From contig NW_004775925.1 in assembly GCF_000247815.1 (NCBI RefSeq), positions 719,805 through 783,804 on the forward strand: a stretch of 64,000 bases of DNA, read 5' to 3'. The position numbers were made by a program, and so were the translations under genes. Of this stretch, positions 56,284-64,000 are shown piece by piece (positions within the stretch are counted from its first letter, which is position 1; every line of letters starts with the position of its first letter). A model generated the notes under the pieces. The model did not search any database, had not been told where the DNA came from, and was given only the letters and a program-made list of their open reading frames with translations. The DNA is from Ficedula albicollis. Lineage: Eukaryota > Chordata > Aves > Passeriformes > Muscicapidae.

Positions 56284-56480
56284 CATAGAACCATGGAATG
56301 ATTTGGGCTGGAAGGGGCCTCAAAGGTGATCTGGTTCCACCCTCTGCCATGGGCAGGAACACGTTCCAGCATCCCAGGCTGCTCAGAGCCCCCAGCCTGG
56401 CCCTGAGCACTGCCAGGAACGGGGCAGCCTGCAGGAAGGAGCCGGGGCAGACCCAGCCCGTTCTGGGCTGCTCAGAGCCC
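56284..56480 (-). mobile_element. CR1 LINE 3' region just upstream of the D1 exon
   Basis: ACCATGGAATGATTTGGGCT, GGAAGGGGCCTCAAAGGTGA, TCTGCCATGGGCAGGAACAC and CCCAGGCTGCTCAGAGCCCC follow the inverted CR1 3' end. It lies about 80-270 bp before the D1 splice acceptor, so a LINE landed very close to the exon. Confidence 0.75.
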
Positions 56481-56548
56481 CAGCCTGGAGGAAGGAACCC
56501 GGGCAGGCCCAGCCCATCCCCACTCCATGCTGATGCCCCGTTCCCTTG

Positions 56549-56554
56549 CAGCAG
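56549..56554 (+). promoter_or_regulatory. NAGNAG tandem splice acceptor of the D1 exon
   Basis: Two CAG triplets in a row follow a pyrimidine-rich run (CCCCGTTCCCTTG). Use of the second CAG gives an exon starting GC-ATG and keeps the phase-1 pattern shared by the next two acceptors. Use of the first adds three bases, one codon, without changing frame. Confidence 0.6.
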
Positions 56555-56830
56555 GCATGGCGGCGGGCGCCGGGCCCGGCAGGGACTGCCTGCAGGCGGG
56601 CGAGGCCTGCGCCACCGACCCCGTGTGCAGCGCCAAGTTCCGCACGCTGCGCCAGTGCATCGCGGGCAACGGCGCCAGCAAGCTGGGCCCGGGCGCCAAG
56701 AGCCAGTGCCGCAGCACCGTCAGCGCCCTGCTCTCCAGCCAGCTCTACGGCTGCAAGTGCAAGCGCGGCATGAAGAAGGAGAAGCACTGCCTGAGCGTCT
56801 ACTGGAGCATCCACCACACGCTGATGGAAG
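56555..56830 (+). CDS. GFRA4: GFRA4 exon encoding cysteine-rich domain D1
   Basis: Coding exon of the GDNF-family receptor alpha-4, a GPI-anchored co-receptor that captures a GDNF-family ligand and presents it to the RET tyrosine kinase at the cell surface. The exon runs from a CAG acceptor to GAAG|GTCGGT, is 276 bp (92 codons), and starts and ends in phase 1. The product has eight cysteines: [43 protein letters not shown]. The [13 protein letters not shown] block followed by [11 protein letters not shown] is the D1 signature of the GFRA family, and the [11 protein letters not shown] and SSQLYGCKC wording fits avian GFRA4 rather than GFRA1, 2 or 3. Mammalian GFRA4 lacks D1, so this points to a non-mammal. 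Third codon positions are almost all G or C. The first ATG at 56,557 is internal to the protein, not the start; the signal peptide must come from an upstream exon. Confidence 0.93.
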
Positions 56831-56965
56831 GTCGGTGCAGCGGCGCAAGGGGAGCTGCTCACGGCTGTTCTGCAGAGCTCCCAACCCTGAGGCTGCTGCA
56901 AAGCACCCCTGCAACCCCTGCTCTGTCTCAGGACGGATGGGCCCCAAGGGAATGGCTGGAGCTGT

Positions 56966-57347
56966 NNNNNNNNNNNNNNNNNNNNNNNNNNNNNNNNNNN
57001 NNNNNNNNNNNNNNNNNNNNNNNNNNNNNNNNNNNNNNNNNNNNNNNNNNNNNNNNNNNNNNNNNNNNNNNNNNNNNNNNNNNNNNNNNNNNNNNNNNNN
57101 NNNNNNNNNNNNNNNNNNNNNNNNNNNNNNNNNNNNNNNNNNNNNNNNNNNNNNNNNNNNNNNNNNNNNNNNNNNNNNNNNNNNNNNNNNNNNNNNNNNN
57201 NNNNNNNNNNNNNNNNNNNNNNNNNNNNNNNNNNNNNNNNNNNNNNNNNNNNNNNNNNNNNNNNNNNNNNNNNNNNNNNNNNNNNNNNNNNNNNNNNNNN
57301 NNNNNNNNNNNNNNNNNNNNNNNNNNNNNNNNNNNNNNNNNNNNNNN
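56966..57347. other. Assembly gap (382 N)
   Basis: Run of N in the intron, starting 135 bp after the D1 exon. The true length is unknown; it probably hides repeat sequence, since a CR1-like end abuts its right side. Confidence 0.99.
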
Positions 57348-57420
57348 GGGTCCCTGTGGGCCCCTTCCAACTCAAGACCTTTGATGATCCTTTTGATCCC
57401 CATGGTATTGACATTTTGGG
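57348..57420 (+). mobile_element. Possible CR1 3'-end fragment cut by the gap
   Basis: GGGTCCCTGTGGGCCCCTTC, CAACTCAAGACCTTTGATGA and TCCTTTTGATCC resemble the sense-strand CR1 end. The left side is lost in the N gap. Confidence 0.45.
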
Positions 57421-58317
57421 GAAAGCACCACTGAAAACCTGAGATGCCTTCTTCCTGCTTTTTTAACTCAACCTCTCTTTTAGGACATTCCCAAAACACA
57501 TTGAGATTTCTTGCTGGAGAAATGCTCAACATATTTTGTATCTAAGTATGCTAACCAAGACCATGAACACTGTAGATTTTATAGAAACACAACATAAAGC
57601 ACAGCCACAGAGGAAAAACAGCATGAACTCCAGAAAAATCACTCTCTTAGAATATCTCAAGTGCACCAGTGTCTTTGGGTTAGTGAAGATTTGGGGCTGG
57701 TGACATAGAGTTGCAACTTAAAGTGTTCCCAGAGCCAGTATTCAATAAGTTTGATTTTGACGTGTTTTAAGAGTCACCATAAAATTGCACCTCAGTGATG
57801 ATAACTCTTCCTTGTCAGGCGGGTGAGTATTTTATGCAGCGTGAAAATTAAAATGGGGAATAAACCAGACCCTTCCAGCCATGGGCTGTGAAATAGATTA
57901 ATAAAACACTGCTGGTTGAAACCTGAAAGGAAAAGTGCAGGGGTGAGACCACAGGCCAAAAGGCCAAGCAAAACAAAGAAGATGGACACTACAGAGCACA
58001 GGCTTGCCAGGATGGAAACTGCTTGATCAAAAGCTTTCAGGTGCCAGAGCTTGCAGGGTGCAGAGCACGGTGCTGTAAACTGACAGGGAATACAAGACCT
58101 CAGCACCCTCTGGTATCTGATCTCTCCCATAATGATGTGTCAGATTTGTTTCCACTGAAAGCAAGCCTGGGGAGGAGGTGGCAATGCAGCTTCCCCATTG
58201 CTCTCAGAGGGCGGTGCACAGCTCCTTCCCAGCTGACCTTCACGGCTCAGCCTTTGGGAACATCACCTGTGGCACGGCTGTGGGGCAGGGCTGTCAGCAG
58301 GGTTTCCAGCCCGGGAC

Positions 58318-58440
58318 ACAGAGTGGTTCATGCTGGAAGGGACTTGAAGGACCATTCCAGTTCCAAAGCCTGCCGTGCCAGGGAGGGACCCTTCCCCTGG
58401 CCCTGGATGGAATCCCTGCCCCGTGCCTTGGCTTCACCTG
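58318..58440 (-). mobile_element. CR1 LINE 3'-end fragment
   Basis: ACAGAGTGGTTCATGCTGGA, AGGGACTTGAAGGACCATTC and GTGCCAGGGAGGGACCCTTC match an inverted, diverged CR1 terminus within the intron. Confidence 0.65.
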
Positions 58441-58862
58441 GGCATGACTGGGGATGGCTGACAGCAGCTCTACTCCACTTCTCCGCTGTCGTGTCCTGAG
58501 CCCCACACTTTTTCAAACAACTGATTTCATTTGCAATGCAGATTCGCTCACCAAACGTTTGGTTTCCTAGCCTTAATTTCCCCAGGGAGATCTATTTCGT
58601 AGCAGTCCCGTGTTTCAGAGTCCTTACACATGTTTAATTGACTGAGAAAGGAAGCCAATCCACACGGTCCATGTAGAGCTTTGTTTCTCAATCACACACA
58701 CCCAGGAGGCTGCAAAAAGCCTCCTAGAAGCCCTCTTGCAAAAACGATTGTGGAAGTGCGTGCTCAGGGAATTTACAAAGCACACTATTTACTCAGCCTC
58801 TCTAGAGCACGCCGTGTTTAGCCACCTTCCCATTTAGAGACACAATAACATGATGACAACCC

Positions 58863-58893
58863 GATAACAACTCTCTGATAAGGTGCTTTATCA
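58863..58893. promoter_or_regulatory. Cluster of three GATA-type motifs in intron
   Basis: CGATAAC at 58,862-58,868, TGATAAGG starting at 58,876, and the inverted TTATCA at 58,888-58,893 lie within 32 bp. The last two form an inverted pair separated by six bases. The surrounding 58,680-58,900 is repeat-free. Motif presence is seen; enhancer function is inference. Confidence 0.35.
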
Positions 58894-59857
58894 TCAGGAC
58901 ATAAAACTGCTATGCTGGAAAATACAAATGGGCCCCTCTCCAGTCAGTAACGATGCAAGATATTTCAATGAAGGTGTAAAGCTGCCTTGTAATGCACAGT
59001 GGTAATTGCACAAGGCTGTGGACACTGGGAGCCATTTCTTCCTGCTGGAGGTCAGCATATGCCCAGAGCAGGAGGTTGGATGGTCCTTTCATCCCAGCCA
59101 GTACATCTGCTGCCGCTGTCCACATCCATCTAAATGTCTAATAAAAACACCAACAAATACTGAGCTGTTTGCTTCAATAATATTCCAAGGTATCCATCAG
59201 GATGATGGGGCATTACAGACCATTGCACAGATGAAAGGGAAGCACCAGTTGAATAAAATCAGGCTCCCAGAGACTTAAAAACAAAGAGAGGAAGTTTCTG
59301 CGAGAGCTACGGGTCATTAGCTTTGTGCCAAGTAAGAAAAGGCTGTTGGCAAGGAGGAAGGGAGAGGTGACAGTAAATACCCAGTGTGTCAGCACACACA
59401 TAATAACACTGTGCCCTGCTGTGTCCTAAAAAGAGGTGAGGACCTTTGAGCCAGGGAGGGACATAGAAGAAACTGCAATAATGGTGATGGAAATGCTGTG
59501 TGTGTGTGTAGGGAGGTGGTGATTTGAGCTCTGCCTGTGCTACAGCCTGGTGTCCTCTGGCAATCCCTGCAGAGTGCCCCAGAGCTGGAGCTGCAGAGAG
59601 TGGGGACTCAGCAGCTCCTGACAGGCTGCCCCACTCCAAAACTGAGATGTATTTTCCAAAGCCAGTTACATTCTGTTCCCTTCTCCAAGATGTGTCCTGT
59701 TCCCATGACTCTTGAGTTTCCATTCACTGGTGGTCTTCAGAGCATAGTCCCCTTGGACCCACCCAACAATCCTTCACTGCAGATGTCGAGCCTCGTGCAT
59801 CGCAGCCACCCCTCAGGAGCCTCACCTGCCTTCTCACCAGTTTCCCTCTTCCCCCAG

Positions 59858-59938
59858 GCATGAATGTCCTGGAGAGTTCCCCTTACGAGCCGTTCATCAG
59901 GGGCTTCGATTCGGTGCGGCTGGCGTCCATCACTGCAG
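59858..59938 (+). CDS. GFRA4: GFRA4 linker exon between D1 and D2
   Basis: 81-bp exon bounded by a strong acceptor (CCCTCTTCCCCCAG|GC) and a good donor (GCAG|GTAGGA), phase 1 on both sides. With the last base of the D1 exon it encodes [20 protein letters not shown] followed by RLASITA. The ESSPYEP motif is the conserved linker after D1 in the GFRA family (ES/DSPYEPV in GFRA1 and EASPYEPV in GFRA2). It is the step between the D1 module and the ligand-binding D2 module. Codon third positions are mixed, unlike the very GC-rich flanking coding exons. Exact skipping would keep the frame. Confidence 0.93.
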
Positions 59939-62900
59939 GTAGGAGTGTGGGCAGTGCTCTAGCACCTCCTGGTGCTGGCAGGGCGGGGGACCCGGCCCTG
60001 GGTCCCTCTGCACGCTGGGGAGTGCTTTGTGCTCCTTGGGAGCCTTGCCTGGTTCGGGTCTAGCAATTGTTTTTTCAAGGAGTTGCCTCCGATTCCTGTG
60101 CTAAACTGCTACATGTTCTGGGGAAAACCACTTGTGATTTTTGTCTTTTGGCCGTTTCATGTCCATACTATGAAGGACTGGGACTCAGAGATGTGGTACA
60201 GAGCCCTTGCAGTGAGCCGTCCCAGGCACACTCATTCTCTATAGCAGTGGATGATCTGTCCATGCAGACACCTCAGCAAACAGGAGCTGCTTGTTAGGTT
60301 TGAGAAGATGCTTCCACATCAGTCACAGGATCAAACTGCAGGGAAAAAGGTCAATAACTCAACCTATGTGCTGATCCCAGCCACAGCCTTTAACCAGCTG
60401 CCCTGAGGGCAACCCCAGGACCCAGAGCCCTGTTCTGCTCTGCACTGTAATCCTGTTAAGAGCTGAGCAGAGCAGCCTGACACCTTTGAACTCCCCGAGG
60501 CTCAGCAGTTCAAGGGTCAGTGTGGGCAATCCTCATCTATCACCAATGGCACAGCTGCCACTACAGCCAGTCCATGCCCCACAGCCATGGGGAAGCTTTA
60601 CCGAGCTGTGGGGTATTTTACCAAACTCCCTGACTGGGAGCAGGTAATGTGCTCCTCCCATGGCTCTGGCAGATGTGCCCAAACAGCTTTTCCAGATGTG
60701 TGCCTTGCTCTGGGCTGACATCCACAGCTGGAGTGCACCCAAGCAAGGAAGGAGCAGCCTGTCCCTGCAGATGGTGAATGCCTGCAGCCCCACCATGGCC
60801 AGGCACCTGCTGGGTGAGGATGTCCTGGGGCAAATCAGCCCATCAGCCATGGGCAGGGGAGCAGAGCGGATGGGAGGTGGTCCCTGACCTCGTTCTTACT
60901 GACTCCTCCTGGTAAATGGGTGCATGGACAGGGAATTGGATTTGCTGGGTCATGCTTTTCTTTACTGGAGTTTTTCCCCTTCTGCTGAGTCCTAGAAAGC
61001 TTCAGAGCATGGGGAAATCCAGGGATGGGGATTTTTATGCATGGTTAACACACTCCCAGGTTTTTAAAGTAAATTGAAATAGATTGTGCAGCAAAGCAAA
61101 TGGGCCCAGAGCAGCAGGGATTCTTCACAGGACTTGGCATCCACTTAGGGACATAAAATTTCTTAACCTTTTTGTCCTTATTCATACTAATCAATATCTT
61201 CTATAACATGAGTTATGACCTGTCACCCTTTTCCTATCTAGTGAATAGGGTGATATGGTCAACACTGCCCAAGGACCCTCTCTCAAATCTACCAAAACAA
61301 AATCCCAAACACTTGTTGGAACATAAGACATCCCTGTGACCATAGGCCAAATGAACAACAGGTATATTCAGCTAAATTTTACATCAACAATATATGGCCA
61401 CTACTAAAACCGCACAAATGGAACCATATCCCTCCACTTTAATTGTAGCAGTGATTTAAAAAGCACATCCGCTGGTGATGCGTGGGAAGAGGAGAAAATC
61501 CAGCATGTTCCCTGTGATTTATTGGCTGAATGGGTAATGAAACACTTCCAAGTCACTGTTTCCCACACGTTAGCTGGCAGCTCCCCAGCATAAACCGATG
61601 CTCTGACAATATTCATCTCTGGGCAGTTTTAAAGGTAAGTATTTAGTGATGGGAGCACAACAAGCAAAACTTTCACCCATCATAAAATAACTGAAAAACT
61701 TGGAATTTGACTTCCAGCCCACTGTAAGCAACAAGGGGCAACAGGATGGGAAAAATAAATGCTGGGAGAAAGAGCATCTGATAAAATCGGGGAAATTAAG
61801 AAGGGCAGCCAGCTCTGAAGTGCTCAGGGAGACTGTCAGTGTTTTAACACTGTCAGCAGTGGCTGGCTGCTTTTAAGTCCCAGTCAAATGCAGGGCTTGA
61901 CTCTGCATTGGGATTATCATTCTGGGGATTTTTCCTCAGTGGAAAAATCTTTGTCTGATGGGGAGAAAGTCCTTCTGGTGTGCTGCAAGTCATGATTTTA
62001 ATTCAGAGAGGTGAAAATCAGCTTCAAGTCCATTTTCTCTCTCAAGCTGGAAGGACCCTTGTTTTTTCTGTTCAATCAGATACAGTCTGATGTCTCCACT
62101 GACTCCTGCCAGGACCCTGTAGCATTTTTCCCCTCTGTAAAAGAGACCCCCGTCCACCTTTGAAGAAGCCCTACAACCAGTGTTAGACCAATACCTTACC
62201 CTCTTCCTTTCCCCTATATTTATAGAGGAGGCTGTTGGTATATAAACTCATGAGATCCCTACTTTCCCACTGTTTTTCTCATCCATCACTACAGTTTTTG
62301 CTTTCTTTTCCTGACCTTTGCCCTTACTGCAGGTTTCCTCCACCTTCCCTGCATCCCATAGTGTATCTCTGCTCTACCACCCAGACTGGGACAGTCTTTC
62401 TCCTCTCGTTCAGGAGGGTGGACATGCAGAGTGATTTTGCTGATGGGAGCCAAGGGTGACCCTGCAAAGGTGTGGGGAGAGACCCACGTGCACTCCCACA
62501 CAGGCAGCACCAGCTCCCAGGGCACGAAGCTGGGTGATGCCTCTGATCCCACCCTGTGAAGGCACTTCACTGCTCAGGACATCGGGTTCTGGGTCGGACT
62601 GTTCTGGGTCAGGCACTGTCACCCAGACAGGTCTCACTGAGCTGGGCAGATCCTGGAGTGAGCAAACAGAGCTGCTGCCAAAGGCAGTGACCCTCCGGGG
62701 GCTTAAAGAAACTCCCTGTCCAGGGCAGTGAGCCTGAGGTGCCAGAATTAGTGCAGGCCACCCATGTATCACAGACCCAGCTTTGCCACTGAGTCAGTCT
62801 TTGATCTTGAGCAGCTTGTGGGAACAAGAAGTCCATTGGTGGAGATCCCAACACCCGAGTGGATCCGTTTGTGGCCATAAGTGGATGCACTTTCTAATGC

Positions 62901-63359
62901 CTGCTGTCTTCCAGGCCTCAGGCTGATTAATTTGCATCAGTAAAGTGTTACCAGATTCCCAGATTAAAGCAAAATCCATTTTATTAAATATGCAAGCTTG
63001 GTGAAGTGAGCCCTGGGGGGTGAAGTCTGGTATGTGACTGTGGCACTTCTTGGGAAAAGATGAGTGTGGAAAGGGGATTTGGTCCTACCAGGACACGGAG
63101 AGCAGCCCACACTTCACCCTGGCCGCTGCCTTTGTGAGCACGTGAAATGAACAGGCCTTTATTGAGGCCTTTATTAAAGGTCAGCTTTTGGTGGGGAACC
63201 CAAGGGAGAAGAAAACCTTGCGTTTGGGAATTTATTCGCCACAGCAGGTGTGTCTCACCTGGCAGCCGTGGATGGGAGCAGGGCAGGCTGGAGGTCTCAG
63301 GGTGGTGCTGTGGCAGGAGGCCAGGACAGAGCCTCCTCACAGTGCCCCATGGCGCGCAG
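59939..63359 (+). other. GFRA4: GFRA4 intron between linker and D2 exons
   Basis: 3,421 bp, largely repeat-free and AT-moderate. A block at 61,400-61,640 carries two RBPJ-type motifs and a TTATTGGCTGAAT word. No additional exon was recognised. Confidence 0.85.
61481..61567. promoter_or_regulatory. Two RBPJ (CSL)-type motifs, inverted, in intron
   Basis: CGTGGGAA at 61,481-61,488 and TTCCCACA (inverse of TGTGGGAA) at 61,560-61,567 both fit the YGTGGGAA consensus for RBPJ, the Notch effector. They are inverted and about 70 bp apart, too far for the classical paired site with about 16-bp spacing. Confidence 0.3.
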
Positions 63360-63705
63360 GCTCCGAGAACGAGGTGACGCAGGTGAACAGGTGCCTGGAC
63401 GCCGCCAAGGCCTGCAACGTGGACGAGACGTGCCAGCGGCTGCGCACCGAGTACGTGTCCCTGTGCATCCGGCGCCTGGCCCGCGCCGACGCCTGCAACC
63501 GCGCCAAGTGCCACAAGGCCCTGCGCCGCTTCTTCGACCGCGTGCCCCCTGAGTTCACCCACGAGCTGCTCTTCTGCCCCTGTGACGACACGGCCTGCGC
63601 CGAGCGCCGCCGCCAGACCATCGTCCCCGCCTGCTCCTACGAGGCCAAGGACAAGCCCAACTGCCTGGCGCCCCTGGACGCCTGCCGGGAGAACTACGTC
63701 TGCAG
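63360..63705 (+). CDS. GFRA4: GFRA4 exon encoding ligand-binding domain D2
   Basis: 346-bp exon from GCGCGCAG|GC to TGCAG|GTAACA, entering in phase 1 and leaving in phase 2. With the shared first codon it encodes about 115 residues starting [20 protein letters not shown]. The CLDAAKACN start, [34 protein letters not shown] and [17 protein letters not shown] are the D2 hallmarks of GFRA receptors, with thirteen cysteines for the disulfide-bonded helical bundle that contacts the ligand. The wording matches avian GFRA4, whose ligand in the family is persephin. Third codon positions are almost entirely G or C. The acceptor has a weak pyrimidine tract (CCCCATGGCGCGCAG). D3 and the GPI signal lie beyond the window. 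Confidence 0.95.
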
Positions 63706-63777
63706 GTAACAGGCATGAGGGGCCGGGGGGCATGGAGAGATCTGCCTGCCTGCGCTGGGGCTGGCACAGCCCGGGGG
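63706..63777 (+). other. GFRA4: Start of the intron after the D2 exon
   Basis: 72 bp of GC-rich intronic sequence after the GTAACA donor, up to the point where the duplicated D2 sequence begins. Confidence 0.8.
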
Positions 63778-64000
63778 CCCTGTGCATCCGGCGCCTGGCC
63801 CGCGCCGACGCCTGCAACCGCGCCAAGTGCCACAAGGCCCTGCGCCGCTTCTTCGACCGCGTGCCCCCTGAGTTCACCCACGAGCTGCTCTTCTGCCCCT
63901 GTGACGACACGGCCTGCGCCGAGCGCCGCCGCCAGACCATCGTCCCCGCCTGCTCCTACGAGGCCAAGGACAAGCCCAACTGCCTGGCGCCCCTGGACGC
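63778..64000 (+). pseudogene. GFRA4: Exact partial duplicate of the GFRA4 D2 exon
   Basis: The last 223 bases repeat 63,459-63,681 with no mismatch that I can see, at an offset of 319 bp. The copy starts inside codons for SLCIRRL, so it lacks the first 99 bp of the exon and its splice acceptor, and it runs off the window end. The copy therefore cannot be spliced as a normal exon. An exact 223-bp match including silent positions means either a duplication too young to have diverged or an assembly overlap error. The second is more likely at a contig join in GC-rich DNA. Confidence 0.93.

Larger units (their letters stand above)
56831..59857 (+). other. GFRA4: GFRA4 intron between D1 and linker exons
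   Basis: 3,027 bp as assembled, including a 382-bp N gap. It contains CR1 fragments (57,348-57,420 and 58,318-58,440), a motif-rich block at 58,680-58,900 and a (TG)n patch near 59,499. No extra exon was recognised outside the gap. Confidence 0.85.

Noticed and set aside
56557..56559. ATG at 56,557 as the GFRA4 start codon
   Set aside because: It is preceded by a splice acceptor and followed by too few residues for a secretion signal before the first D1 cysteine; the family needs an upstream signal-peptide exon.
62984..63940. 318-codon minus-strand frame over the D2 exon and its duplicate
   Set aside because: It is the antisense shadow of GC-rich coding sequence; the + strand carries the conserved cysteine pattern with splice sites.

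Overview
The window is eukaryotic, from a bird genome and most likely a passerine (inference). Two things point to birds: scattered copies of the 3' end of the chicken-repeat CR1 LINE, and three coding exons on the + strand that read as an avian-type GDNF-family receptor alpha-4 (GFRA4). No bacterial-style genes, CRISPR arrays, rRNA or tRNA genes were recognised. The many open frames over positions 1-46,800 are produced by tandem repeats and GC-rich noncoding DNA.

Layout. Positions 1-46,766 form a non-genic domain packed with about twenty tandem-repeat arrays. Units range from 4 to 84 bp (CATC, 18, 22, 24, 29, 31, 34, 36, 40, 49, 53/105, 72 and 84 bp), and CR1 fragments lie between them. Eight uninterrupted runs of G (146-943 bp, about 4.2 kb in total) sit in this domain, at least six of them inside or against a tandem array. 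All eight are G on the + strand, and they are best read as sequencing or assembly artefacts. The domain ends with a near-perfect 2.6 kb tandem duplication (41,555-44,122 and 44,123-46,766). From 46,767 on the sequence is mostly single-copy, with an old, roughly 1 kb CR1-related remnant at about 48,030-49,050.

GFRA4 occupies the right end. A D1 exon lies at 56,555-56,830, an 81-bp linker exon at 59,858-59,938, and a D2 exon at 63,360-63,705. All three have AG/GT boundaries and compatible phases, and together they read as one continuous receptor ectodomain. The signal-peptide exon is not identified and the D3/C-terminal exons lie beyond the window. A 382-bp N gap follows the D1 exon. The last 223 bases repeat the D2 exon exactly at an offset of 319 bp, which is either a very recent duplication or an assembly error.

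How it works together. From family knowledge, GFRA4 is a GPI-linked co-receptor that binds a GDNF-family ligand (persephin) and presents it to the RET kinase. Birds keep the D1 domain that mammalian GFRA4 has lost, and here D1 is carried by one symmetric exon that could be skipped in frame. No previously undescribed system was found. The strongest leads are the directional poly-G blocks, the two near-identical duplications, the exon-phase layout of GFRA4, and a few noncoding blocks with clustered transcription-factor-like motifs.
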